From Pseudobutyrivibrio ruminis HUN009 (GTDB lineage: Bacteria > Bacillota > Clostridia > Lachnospirales > Lachnospiraceae): DNA of 64,000 bases. The position numbers and the translations under genes were made by a program. The stretch's first letter is position 1. Each line of letters starts with the position of its first letter. Of this stretch, positions 51,385 to 59,652 are shown piece after piece. The notes under the pieces are model-generated. The model saw nothing but the letters and a program-made list of their open reading frames with translations, did no database searches and was not told the DNA's origin. Location: positions 1,228,501-1,292,500 of the forward strand of contig NZ_JNLH01000001.1 of NCBI RefSeq assembly GCF_000703005.1, in the 5' to 3' direction.

Positions 51385-52649
51385 TGCTTAATTATGATAT
51401 TGTTATCGTTGGCGGAGGCCCAGCAGGACTTGCAGCAGCAGTAGCTGCTAGAAACGCAGGTGTAGATAAAATTCTTATCCTTGAAAGAGATAAGGAATTA
51501 GGAGGAATCTTAAATCAGTGTATCCACAATGGTTTCGGACTCCACACGTTTAAAGAAGAGCTTACAGGCCCTGAGTATGCATATAGATTTATTGAAAAGG
51601 TGCTTGATGCAAAAATCGAATATAAGCTGAACACCATGGTAATGGATATCTCTGAAGATAGAGTAGTTACAGCTATGAGCAGAGAGGATGGAATGTATCA
51701 GATCAAGGCTGGTGCAGTTATTCTTGCAATGGGATGCCGTGAGCGTCCTAGAGGAGCTTTAAACATTCCTGGTTACAGACCAGCAGGAATATTCTCTGCA
51801 GGTACAGCTCAGCGTCTTGTAAATATCGAAGGATATATGCCAGGACGTGAGGTAGTTATTCTGGGCTCTGGTGATATCGGACTTATTATGGCACGCCGTA
51901 TGACACTTGAAGGAGCAAAGGTCAAAGTAGTTGCAGAGCTTATGCCTTATTCTGGTGGATTAAAGAGAAATATCGTTCAGTGTCTTGATGACTTTGGTAT
52001 TCCACTTAAGCTTAGTCACACAGTTGTAGATATTGAAGGAAAAGAACATCTTGAAGCAGTTACAATTGCTCAGGTAGATAATCATGGAAAGCCAATTCCT
52101 GGAACAGAGGAAAGATATACATGTGATACGCTTCTTCTTTCTTGCGGATTGATTCCAGAAAATGAGTTATCAAGAAATGCAGGAGTAGAGATGAGTCCAA
52201 TTACAAGTGGACCTATTGTAAACGAGTCACTTGAAACAAACATCCCAGGCGTCTTTGCCTGTGGAAATGTTCTTCATGTACATGATCTTGTTGACTATGT
52301 TTCGGAAGAAGCTGATAGAGCGGGACAGAATGCAGCAAAATTCATCAAGGGTGAGCTTGCTGATAACGGTGGAGAAGAAATTGAAATCGTGGCTACAGAA
52401 GGTGCTCGCTATACTGTTCCTTCAACAATCGACCTTGGAAGAATGGATGATAAACTTACTGTAAGATTCAGAGTTGGCGCTGTATATAAGGATTCATATG
52501 TAAGTGTATATTTTGATGATGAGCGAGTAATGCATAACAAAAAACGTATTATGGCTCCTGGAGAGATGGAACAGGTTATCTTGCTTAAATCTAAGCTAGA
52601 AGAAAAGCCTGGTTTAAAGAAAATTACAGTAAAGATTGAAAATGAGTAA
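51384..52649 (+). CDS. NAD(P)/FAD-dependent oxidoreductase, partner of the GlpA-like protein
   Basis: A 421-residue pyridine-nucleotide-disulfide-type flavoprotein. The first FAD motif VGGGPAGLAAAVAARNAG is at the N-terminus, the NAD(P) motif ILGSGDIGLIMARR lies near residue 156, and GVFACGNVLHVHDLVD is the second FAD contact. Its C-terminal about 80 residues are a beta-rich extension. In clostridia it is routinely found between a GlpA-like gene and a DUF1667 gene, and probably passes electrons from glycerol-3-phosphate oxidation to NAD+. It occupies the genomic position of GlpB but is not homologous throughout. Confidence 0.83.
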   Translation: MLNYDIVIVGGGPAGLAAAVAARNAGVDKILILERDKELGGILNQCIHNGFGLHTFKEELTGPEYAYRFIEKVLDAKIEYKLNTMVMDISEDRVVTAMSREDGMYQIKAGAVILAMGCRERPRGALNIPGYRPAGIFSAGTAQRLVNIEGYMPGREVVILGSGDIGLIMARRMTLEGAKVKVVAELMPYSGGLKRNIVQCLDDFGIPLKLSHTVVDIEGKEHLEAVTIAQVDNHGKPIPGTEERYTCDTLLLSCGLIPENELSRNAGVEMSPITSGPIVNESLETNIPGVFACGNVLHVHDLVDYVSEEADRAGQNAAKFIKGELADNGGEEIEIVATEGARYTVPSTIDLGRMDDKLTVRFRVGAVYKDSYVSVYFDDERVMHNKKRIMAPGEMEQVILLKSKLEEKPGLKKITVKIENE

Positions 52650-52662
52650 GGAGGGGCAGAAA

Positions 52663-53028
52663 ATGGAAAAGAGAGAGTTAACATGTATTGGCTGCCCAAT
52701 GGGATGCCAGATTACAGTAGAATTAAATGATGGCGAAGTTGTATCGGTGACAGGTAACACATGTGGCATTGGTGATAAATATGCAAGAAATGAAGTGACA
52801 CATCCTGAGAGAACAGTTACATCTACAGCTGTTATTCTTGGAGGAGATAAGCCAAGAGTTTCAGTTAAAACTGCAAGCAATATTCCAAAGGATAAAATTG
52901 ATGATGTTATGAAAGAAATTGATGCAGCCGTTATGAAGGCTCCTGTTCACATTGGCGATGTAGTAGTTAAAAATGTATGTGGCACAGGCGTGGATGTTGT
53001 AGCAACTAGAAATGTTGAGGCAGTATAA
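52663..53028 (+). CDS. DUF1667 protein (small Cys-rich partner of glycerol-3-phosphate oxidoreductase)
   Basis: A 121-residue protein with CIGCPMGCQ at residues 7-15 and further Cys at GNTCGIG and in VKNVCGTGVDVVATRN, a likely metal or iron-sulfur site. DUF1667 proteins follow the two flavoproteins in many clostridial glycerol loci. The start is ATG 52663 with GGAGGGG 6 bp upstream; a nine-codon extension would overlap the previous gene's end. A strong terminator follows, closing the operon. Confidence 0.85.
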   Translation: MEKRELTCIGCPMGCQITVELNDGEVVSVTGNTCGIGDKYARNEVTHPERTVTSTAVILGGDKPRVSVKTASNIPKDKIDDVMKEIDAAVMKAPVHIGDVVVKNVCGTGVDVVATRNVEAV

Positions 53029-53050
53029 TCCGGCTCATGCTTATAAAGAG

Positions 53051-53080
53051 AAAGCAAGTGGTTTATCCACTTGCTTTTTT
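53051..53080 (+). terminator. Rho-independent terminator of the glycerol operon
   Basis: 11-bp stem AAAGCAAGTGG/CCACTTGCTTT, loop TTTAT, T-tract. Confidence 0.95.
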
Positions 53081-53130
53081 ATATCCACATTGCATATACT
53101 AAACTAGATAATTTAAGTTAGGAGTGTTTT

Positions 53131-54195
53131 ATGAAAAAGCGAATCATAGGACTTGATATTCTTAGAGTCATTGGAGTAATCTTTATTTTTTGCTATCACT
53201 TTACGGTGGACTATATTTACAGAGGAAATGGAACTGATTCCATAATGCCAGGCATTAATTATTTCTTTAATGTTATGGCTAGACCAGCCAGTCTTTTCTT
53301 GTTCATAATCTCGGGTTATGCCCTTATGTACAACAAGGAGGATACCATTTCTCTTAAACAGTATTATCTTAAACGATTTAAGGGATTATACATTCCTTTT
53401 TATGTAGCATACACACTGATGACATGCTTGTATTTCTTTGTAAATAATGGAATTACAGCTTCATTTGTACAGCCATGGAAATTCATTTATACCATATTAG
53501 GCATTGATGGAATGATGTTCCAGGTTGAGGCCAACTTCTACCTTATTGGTGAGTGGTTCATGTCTTGTATTGTTATTTGTTATGCAGTGTATCCATTGCT
53601 GGCATGGCTTCTCAAAAAAGCAAAATTCATCACCCTTGCAGTTCTTTTGATTATTAGCAATGTAATGCTTTTTGTTTACAATCCATTCCAAATAAATGTA
53701 CTGATGAATCCTCTTTTTGTTTTAGTTTATTTCTACATTGGAATGCTCATGCATGAAACAATAGGAACCAAGCAAATCCCTACATGGACTAAGTGGGTTT
53801 GCCTTGTCATAACAGTTCTCATTTGGGGTCATTATTTAGTGCAGGGCTTTGCGCCTGAGTCTGCGTTGTTCATGCTTTCAGCTGAAGCGGGAGAAATCGC
53901 ATTTGCGATATGGTCAGTTGCTATGATTATTGGCCTTCGCGATGTTACTCTCAAGGAAGATGGCAGAATGTATGCAGCAGTTGCTTATATTTCAAAGATT
54001 AGCTGGTGTGTTATTTTGGTACATCATGCATTAATTGGGCTGTTCTTCTCAACAAGAGATGTTCAAGGATATACAAGCAAGGATTTGTTTGTTGCCTTTA
54101 TTATGATGGTTCTTTTAAGTTGGGGCGGAGCAGAGCTTGTAATAAAACTTTCAGCAAAGGTAAATGCTTTTCTATTTCCAAAGAAGGCAAAATAA
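53131..54195 (+). CDS. Membrane acyltransferase (Acyl_transf_3 family)
   Basis: A 354-residue integral membrane protein with about ten hydrophobic segments. It starts RIIGLDILRVIGVIFIFCYH, the active-site His block of the acyltransferase-3 (OafA/NodX) family; F-x-S-G-Y appears as FIISGYALMYNKE. Such enzymes O-acetylate polysaccharides, peptidoglycan or lipids. The acceptor cannot be inferred, and no polysaccharide genes adjoin. It is 17 bp upstream of tex but unrelated in role. Confidence 0.85.
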   Translation: MKKRIIGLDILRVIGVIFIFCYHFTVDYIYRGNGTDSIMPGINYFFNVMARPASLFLFIISGYALMYNKEDTISLKQYYLKRFKGLYIPFYVAYTLMTCLYFFVNNGITASFVQPWKFIYTILGIDGMMFQVEANFYLIGEWFMSCIVICYAVYPLLAWLLKKAKFITLAVLLIISNVMLFVYNPFQINVLMNPLFVLVYFYIGMLMHETIGTKQIPTWTKWVCLVITVLIWGHYLVQGFAPESALFMLSAEAGEIAFAIWSVAMIIGLRDVTLKEDGRMYAAVAYISKISWCVILVHHALIGLFFSTRDVQGYTSKDLFVAFIMMVLLSWGGAELVIKLSAKVNAFLFPKKAK

Positions 54196-54212
54196 TAAAA
54201 CAGGAGTACAAC

Positions 54213-56369
54213 ATGGATATTACTAAACAGATAGCATCAGAGCTTCAGGTTAGACCAGCTCAGGTAGATGCAGCAATTAAATTATTGGACGAAGGAAATA
54301 CAGTCCCTTTTATTTCTCGATATCGTAAGGAAGCTACAGGAGGTCTTAATGACGAACAGCTTCGTACACTTTCAGAAAGATTAACGTATTTACGTAATTT
54401 GGAAGAAAAGAAAGCCACTTGTTTAGCATCGATTGAAGAGCAGGGGCTTCTTACAGAAGAGTTAAAGAAAGCTATTCTTGAAGCAACAACACAGGTTGCT
54501 GTTGATGATTTGTATAGACCATACAGACCAAAGCGCCGTACAAGAGCTACTATCGCAAAAGAAAAAGGATTAGAGTCACTTGCTAATATCATCATTCTTC
54601 AGATGACCAACAAATCTCTTGAGGAAGAAGCTAAGGCTTTCCTCAATGAGGAAAAGGGTGTTGAGACTGTAGAAGATGCAATAGCTGGAGCTTGTGACAT
54701 TATTGCAGAAAGCATTTCAGATGATGCAGATTATCGTACCTGGATTAGAGAGAAGACTTTCAAAAACGGTCGAATTATCTCTAAGGCGAAGGACGCCGAA
54801 GCAGAATCGGTATACGAAAACTATTATGATTATGATGAGGCAATTGCAAAGCTTCCAGGTCACCGTATTCTCGCTTTAAACCGTGGTGAAAAAGAAAAGA
54901 TTCTCAAGGTCTCTATCGAGGCTCCTGTAGAGGATATAATTAATTACCTTTCAAAGAAAGTAATCAGCAAAGATAACGTAAATACGAATGAAGTTTTGAA
55001 AGCAACTATAGAAGATGCATACACAAGACTTATTGCGCCTTCTATTGAAAATGAAATCAGAAACAACCTTACAGAAGTTGCAGAAGACGGAGCTATCAAG
55101 GTATTCGGTAAGAACCTTACACAGCTTCTCATGCAGCCTCCAATTGCAGGTCGTAATGTCCTTGGTTGGGACCCTGCATTCAGAACTGGTTGTAAAATTG
55201 CCGTAGTAGATGCAACGGGAAAGGTATTAGATACAACAGTTGTATACCCAACAGCTCCTCAGAACAAAGTAGAAGAGACAAAGAAAGTAATAAAAGCACT
55301 TATCAAAAAATACAATGTTTCTCTTATTTCTCTTGGAAATGGTACTGCTAGCCGTGAATCAGAGCAAATCATTGTAGATATGCTAAAAGAGATTCCAGAA
55401 AAGGTTGAGTACATCATTGTAAACGAAGCTGGTGCTTCAGTTTATTCTGCAAGTAAGCTTGCCACAGAGGAGTTTCCTAACTTTGATGTTGGACAGCGTT
55501 CTGCTACATCTATGGCTCGCCGTCTTCAGGATCCATTGGCAGAGCTTGTAAAAATCGACCCTAAATCAGTAGGTGTAGGTCAATATCAACACGATATGAA
55601 TCAAAAGAAGCTTGATGAGACACTTGCAGGTGTCGTAGAAACTTGTGTTAACGCGGTTGGTGTAGATTTAAATACTGCATCAGCATCATTGCTGGAGTAT
55701 GTATCAGGTATCAACAAAACTCTTGCAAAGAACATTGTTGTTTACCGTGAAGAAAATGGTAGATTCAATTCAAGAGCGGAGCTAAAAAAGGTTCCAAAGC
55801 TTGGACCTAAAGCCTTTGAACAGTGTGCCGGTTTCATGCGTATTATCGGAGGAAAAAATCCTCTTGATGCTACAGCGGTTCATCCAGAAAGCTATGATGC
55901 GGCAAAGGCTCTTCTTGAAAAGCTTGGTTTCGATACAAAGGATATTGCAGCAGGCACTCTTAAAGATATTCACAAGAGTATTAATAATATCAAAGAGTTA
56001 TCCACAGAACTTGGCATTGGAGAGATGACTTTGGAGGATATCATAAAGGAGCTTGAAAAGCCAGGAAGAGATCCTCGTGAAGATATGCCAAAACCAATCC
56101 TTAAGAGTGATGTACTTGAGATGAAAGACCTTAAGCCAGGAATGCAGCTCAAGGGTACTGTCAGAAATGTAATTGATTTTGGCGCATTTATTGATATCGG
56201 AGTGCATCAGGATGGCCTTGTTCATATTTCTCAGATGACAGATAGATATATCAAGCATCCTTTGGAAGTTGTATCTGTAGGCGATATTGTTGACGTTGAA
56301 GTCCTTTCAGTGGATGAAAAGAAGGGCAGAATCAGTCTTACAATGAAGCTTGGAAAGAAAGATAAGTAA
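54213..56369 (+). CDS. tex: Tex family RNA-binding transcription accessory protein
   Basis: A 718-residue cytoplasmic protein with the Tex N-terminal domain (TVPFISRYRKEATGGLNDEQLR in part), a YqgF/RNase H-like domain (about 325-450, GWDPAFRTGCKIAVVD), tandem helix-hairpin-helix motifs (about 490-560), and a C-terminal S1 domain (LKGTVRNVIDFGAFIDIGVHQDGLVHISQM in part, from about 642). It is an orthologue of eukaryotic Spt6-like Tex; the molecular role in bacteria is unsettled. The start is ATG 54213 with CAGGAG 8-9 bp upstream; the longer in-frame reading lies inside the acyltransferase gene. Confidence 0.95.
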   Translation: MDITKQIASELQVRPAQVDAAIKLLDEGNTVPFISRYRKEATGGLNDEQLRTLSERLTYLRNLEEKKATCLASIEEQGLLTEELKKAILEATTQVAVDDLYRPYRPKRRTRATIAKEKGLESLANIIILQMTNKSLEEEAKAFLNEEKGVETVEDAIAGACDIIAESISDDADYRTWIREKTFKNGRIISKAKDAEAESVYENYYDYDEAIAKLPGHRILALNRGEKEKILKVSIEAPVEDIINYLSKKVISKDNVNTNEVLKATIEDAYTRLIAPSIENEIRNNLTEVAEDGAIKVFGKNLTQLLMQPPIAGRNVLGWDPAFRTGCKIAVVDATGKVLDTTVVYPTAPQNKVEETKKVIKALIKKYNVSLISLGNGTASRESEQIIVDMLKEIPEKVEYIIVNEAGASVYSASKLATEEFPNFDVGQRSATSMARRLQDPLAELVKIDPKSVGVGQYQHDMNQKKLDETLAGVVETCVNAVGVDLNTASASLLEYVSGINKTLAKNIVVYREENGRFNSRAELKKVPKLGPKAFEQCAGFMRIIGGKNPLDATAVHPESYDAAKALLEKLGFDTKDIAAGTLKDIHKSINNIKELSTELGIGEMTLEDIIKELEKPGRDPREDMPKPILKSDVLEMKDLKPGMQLKGTVRNVIDFGAFIDIGVHQDGLVHISQMTDRYIKHPLEVVSVGDIVDVEVLSVDEKKGRISLTMKLGKKDK

Positions 56370-56460
56370 CAAATTATTTTGCAAGGGGTAATCATATACA
56401 TAAATGATTATGTCAAATTGTGGTAATTGTACAAATTGTATCAATAGAAGCTATATTATA

Positions 56461-56489
56461 TTGACAATTATAACTAATACTCCTATACT
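56461..56489 (+). promoter_or_regulatory. Strong promoter in the tex-ycxB gap
   Basis: TTGACA, exactly 17 bp, TATACT. The predicted start is near 56496. Confidence 0.8.
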
Positions 56490-56495
56490 CTACTT

Positions 56496-56582
56496 TAGTT
56501 AGAGAAAGTAACAGTCAGTTTGCTTTTTAGGAGAAATGGGTTAGAGCGAGTCGTTAGGGGTTTCGGCTTGCTCTATTTTTTT
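56496..56582 (+). ncRNA. Candidate small RNA or attenuated leader of about 87 nt
   Basis: The region runs from the start predicted for the 56461-56489 promoter to the T-run of a terminator at 56542-56582 (stem TAGAGCGAGTCG/CGGCTTGCTCTA with G-U pairs, then T7). It has no open frame beyond AGGAG-AAA-ATG-GGT-TAG, a ribosome binding site followed by a two-codon minimal frame at about 56536-56544, abutting the terminator stem. It may be an independent sRNA, or a leader whose readthrough feeds the gene at 56630. Confidence 0.55.
56542..56582 (+). terminator. Rho-independent terminator upstream of the YcxB-like gene
   Basis: 12-bp stem with two G-U pairs, 10-base loop and seven T. It faces the + strand 48 bp before the next start codon. 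Confidence 0.85.
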
Positions 56583-56629
56583 GCGCAAAAGTATGGTAAA
56601 ATATCAAAAAATAGGGAGATTTTGGGATT

Positions 56630-57136
56630 ATGGGACAGGAAATTACATTTAGCGTAAAAATCAAAGAAGAGGATTTATATCGCTACAATATCCATCACGC
56701 ATATACCAGCACACAGGGAATCTTTTCAATAGTTCTTTTTGTGCTTTTAGTGGCAGTTTGGATATTACGTTTCTCAGTTTTATCACCAATATACAGAGTG
56801 GCATATCCGCTTGTAGCAATAGTTTTTTTACTATACATTCCTATGACTCTCAAGATGAGAGCTAAGGCCCAGATGGCTCAGAAAGTATTTATGCATCCTC
56901 TTACATATCGCTTCACTGACACAGGCATAGTTGTCAGTTCACCGGTATCTGAGGAGGATTCGGAGCTTCCATGGGAGTACATCTACAAGATTTCCACTTG
57001 GAAGGATTATCTCCTTATTTACAGCAACAGGATTAATGCCTATATTATCCCAAAGGAAGATATAGCCAGCCAATATGAAGATGCTGTTGCATACATCAAA
57101 ACTCACGTAGAGGATTATAAGATTCAAATAAAATGA
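56630..57136 (+). CDS. YcxB-like membrane protein
   Basis: A 168-residue protein with two adjacent TM segments (about 30-50 and 57-76), followed by a cytoplasmic beta-rich domain (FTDTGIVVSSPVSEEDSELPWEYIYKI) as in the YcxB family of unknown function. It overlaps tsaE by 4 bp (ATGA), so it is translated with the t6A genes, but has no known link to them. A TAAAAT at 56595-56600 may form part of a second promoter downstream of the terminator. Confidence 0.8.
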   Translation: MGQEITFSVKIKEEDLYRYNIHHAYTSTQGIFSIVLFVLLVAVWILRFSVLSPIYRVAYPLVAIVFLLYIPMTLKMRAKAQMAQKVFMHPLTYRFTDTGIVVSSPVSEEDSELPWEYIYKISTWKDYLLIYSNRINAYIIPKEDIASQYEDAVAYIKTHVEDYKIQIK

Positions 57137-57564
57137 TTGAAGTAATAGAAACAAATTCACCAGAAGAAACAGAAAAGCTTGGACGTAAGCTTGCTAGCGA
57201 AGCTAGTCCTGGTCAGGTATTTACCTTAATCGGTGATTTGGGCGTTGGCAAAACAGTCTTCACCCAGGGCTTTGCAGATGGTCTTGAAATAGACGAAGCA
57301 ATCTGTAGTCCTACATTCACTATTGTTCAGGTCTACGACACAGGACGCTTGCCGTTTTATCATTTTGACGTATATCGTATAGGCGATATCGAAGAAATGG
57401 ATGAAATCGGATACGAGGATTACATCTATGGAGATGGTGTCTCTCTTATTGAGTGGGCTAATCTTATCACCGACATTTTGCCTGAGCATTACACTCAGGT
57501 CACAATAGAGAAAAATTTAGAAAAAGGATTCGACTATCGCAAAATTACGATAGAGCAAATATAG
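57133..57564 (+). CDS. tsaE: tRNA threonylcarbamoyladenosine biosynthesis protein TsaE
   Basis: A 143-residue P-loop ATPase with Walker A GDLGVGKT at about 36-43, the SPTFTIVQVY switch, FHFDVYRI-type block (FYHFDVYRIGD) and the C-terminal EWANLI. With TsaB and TsaD it installs t6A at position 37 of ANN-decoding tRNAs, recharging the TsaBD complex with ATP. tsaB starts 1 bp after it, and tsaD lies 2.6 kb downstream. Confidence 0.95.
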   Translation: MIEVIETNSPEETEKLGRKLASEASPGQVFTLIGDLGVGKTVFTQGFADGLEIDEAICSPTFTIVQVYDTGRLPFYHFDVYRIGDIEEMDEIGYEDYIYGDGVSLIEWANLITDILPEHYTQVTIEKNLEKGFDYRKITIEQI

Positions 57565-57565
57565 T

Positions 57566-58276
57566 ATGAAGATATTAGGAATTGACGGTTCTGGGCTTGT
57601 TGCTTCAGTTGCCGTTGTAGAGGATGATAATTTAATTGGTGAGTACACTACAGGGTACAAAAAGACTCATTCTCAGACTCTTCTTCCAATGCTTGATGAG
57701 CTTGGCAAGATGATTGAGTTAGATTTAAACACTATCGATGCCATTGCAGTGGCTGCAGGACCAGGTTCTTTTACAGGTCTTCGAATTGCATCGGCAACTG
57801 CAAAGGGATTAGGCCTGGCTTTGGGATGCCCAATAGTTTCTGTCCCTACAGTTGATGCTATGGCTTTCAACCTATGGGGCCAGTCAGGGCTTATATGCCC
57901 TATCATGGATGCTAGAAGAGGACAGGTATACACAGGCCTTTACTCTTTTGATCAGGATGGACATTTCAATACTATTCACAGCCAGTGTGCGGTGGATTTT
58001 CAAGTAATAGCAGAAAAGATAAACGAATTACAAATGCCAGTTACATTTATAGGTGATGGTGTTCCTGTATTCAAGGAGGAAATACCAAATCTCATAAAGG
58101 TTCCATTCCGATTTGCACCTGCCCACCTGAACAGACAGCATGCAGCATCAGTTGCAACTTTGGGCCAGATATACTATCAAAATGGTGAATGCGAGCCAGC
58201 GGCTGATCACAGACCTGATTATCTCAGATTGTCACAGGCAGAGAGAGAGCGCATGGAAAAGGAAGGGAAAGCTTAA
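57566..58276 (+). CDS. tsaB: tRNA threonylcarbamoyladenosine biosynthesis protein TsaB
   Basis: A 236-residue ASKHA-fold scaffold that binds TsaD and TsaE. ILGIDGSGLVASVAVVEDD begins the fold, and the AAGPGSFTGLRIASATAKGL block near residue 67 is diagnostic. It lacks the metal site of TsaD, as expected. One-base overlap (TAATG) with rimI. Confidence 0.95.
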   Translation: MKILGIDGSGLVASVAVVEDDNLIGEYTTGYKKTHSQTLLPMLDELGKMIELDLNTIDAIAVAAGPGSFTGLRIASATAKGLGLALGCPIVSVPTVDAMAFNLWGQSGLICPIMDARRGQVYTGLYSFDQDGHFNTIHSQCAVDFQVIAEKINELQMPVTFIGDGVPVFKEEIPNLIKVPFRFAPAHLNRQHAASVATLGQIYYQNGECEPAADHRPDYLRLSQAERERMEKEGKA

Positions 58277-58716
58277 TGGCCTTTGAATATAGACATGCAA
58301 CATCAGCAGATTTGCAGGCTATTTTTCAAATAGAAGAGGCGGTTATGCCTACACCATGGTCTATGAAATCTTTTCAGGAGGCGTTTGATTCTGATTATTC
58401 ATTGATTATGGTTGTCACAGAAAATGATATAATCTGTGGCTTTTCGGTTTTATACATAACAGCACCAGAGGCTGAACTCCCAGACATTGTAATAGATACA
58501 AAGTATCAGGGAAAAGGCCTTGGAAAAGGATTGTTGGAATACACCATATCTGAGGCTCAAAAAAGAAATGTTGAAACTATATTTTTAGAAGTTCGAGTTT
58601 CAAATACTCCAGCGCGTAATCTTTATCAGCGTTTTGAGTTTGAAGAAATTGGAAAGCGCAAATACTTTTATTCAAACCCAATAGAAGATGCTATTTGTAT
58701 GTCAAAGAGCTTGTAA
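58276..58716 (+). CDS. rimI: Ribosomal protein S18-alanine N-acetyltransferase
   Basis: A 146-residue GNAT acetyltransferase with acetyl-CoA motif DTKYQGKGLGKGLLEY (R/Q-x-x-G-x-G/A) near residue 75 and EVRVSNTPARNLYQRFEFEEIG, typical of RimI. It acetylates the N-terminus of S18 and possibly other proteins. Its place between tsaB and tsaD genes is the standard Firmicute arrangement. Confidence 0.92.
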   Translation: MAFEYRHATSADLQAIFQIEEAVMPTPWSMKSFQEAFDSDYSLIMVVTENDIICGFSVLYITAPEAELPDIVIDTKYQGKGLGKGLLEYTISEAQKRNVETIFLEVRVSNTPARNLYQRFEFEEIGKRKYFYSNPIEDAICMSKSL

Positions 58717-58739
58717 TAAGGGTTATAGAGGATTTATAA

Positions 58740-59651
58740 ATGTTAGATGTTTGTTTGTTGGGAACGGCTGGCATGATGCCGCTTCCTAATAGATGGTTAA
58801 CTTCTTGTCTTATGAGATTCAATGGTGAGGGGTTACTTATAGATTGCGGTGAGGGGACACAGGTGGCTCTTAGAGAGGCAGGCTTTTCGCCTAATCCTAT
58901 TTCTATTATCTGTCTTACTCACTATCATGCAGACCATGTCAGTGGTTTACCTGGATTTTTGTTATCCATGGGCAATTCTGACAGGACTGAGCCAATTACA
59001 ATTGTTGGTCCAAAGGGGCTTGAAAGGGTGGTTAATTCACTTAGGGTTATCGCACCTGAGCTTCCATTTGAAATACATTTTCATGAAATTACAGAGCCTG
59101 ATGAACGTTTCGAGATAATGGGTTATCACATTCACGCGTTCAAAGTTAATCATAATGTGCTATGCTATGGATATACGATAGATATACCTAGAAAAGGCAG
59201 ATTCGACGTAGAAGGAGCAAAAGCATTAGGCTTGCCGGTTCAGCTGTGGAACCCATTACAAAAGGGGCAAACAGTAGAATTCGAAGGAAAAACATTCACC
59301 CCTGACATGGTTATGGGCGAGGCTAGAAAGGGCTTGAGGGTCACATATTGTACTGACACAAGGCCTACACAATCACTGGTAGAAGCAGCCGAGGGCTCGG
59401 ACTTGCTTATCTGCGAAGGAATGTATGCTGAGGAAGAAAAGCTTGCAAAAGCTCGTCAGAATAAACACATGACATTCTATGAAGCAGCAAAGGTCGCAAA
59501 GGATGCTCATGTATCTGAGCTTTGGCTTACACATTTTTCCCCATCCATGACCGGGCATAAAAGATATATGAAAGCTGTCTGTGATATTTTTCCACAGGCA
59601 CAATTGGGAGAAGACGGCAAGTTTATAGAACTTGATTTTTCGGAGGAGTAG
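58740..59651 (+). CDS. rnz: Ribonuclease Z
   Basis: A 303-residue metallo-beta-lactamase fold endonuclease that trims tRNA 3' ends. Both tRNA genes in this window lack encoded CCA, so they need it. LGTAGMMPLPNRWLTSCLMR begins the fold, the zinc motif HYHADH lies near residue 62, YCTDTRP holds another ligand, and the C-terminal THFSPSM carries the last His. The canonical THxHxDH reads THYHADH. Confidence 0.93.
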   Translation: MLDVCLLGTAGMMPLPNRWLTSCLMRFNGEGLLIDCGEGTQVALREAGFSPNPISIICLTHYHADHVSGLPGFLLSMGNSDRTEPITIVGPKGLERVVNSLRVIAPELPFEIHFHEITEPDERFEIMGYHIHAFKVNHNVLCYGYTIDIPRKGRFDVEGAKALGLPVQLWNPLQKGQTVEFEGKTFTPDMVMGEARKGLRVTYCTDTRPTQSLVEAAEGSDLLICEGMYAEEEKLAKARQNKHMTFYEAAKVAKDAHVSELWLTHFSPSMTGHKRYMKAVCDIFPQAQLGEDGKFIELDFSEE

Positions 59652-59652
59652 G

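Noticed and set aside
54006..54212. 69-residue upstream extension of Tex
   Set aside because: It lies wholly within the acyltransferase gene in another frame, and the ATG at 54213 has its own ribosome binding site and matches the Tex family start.
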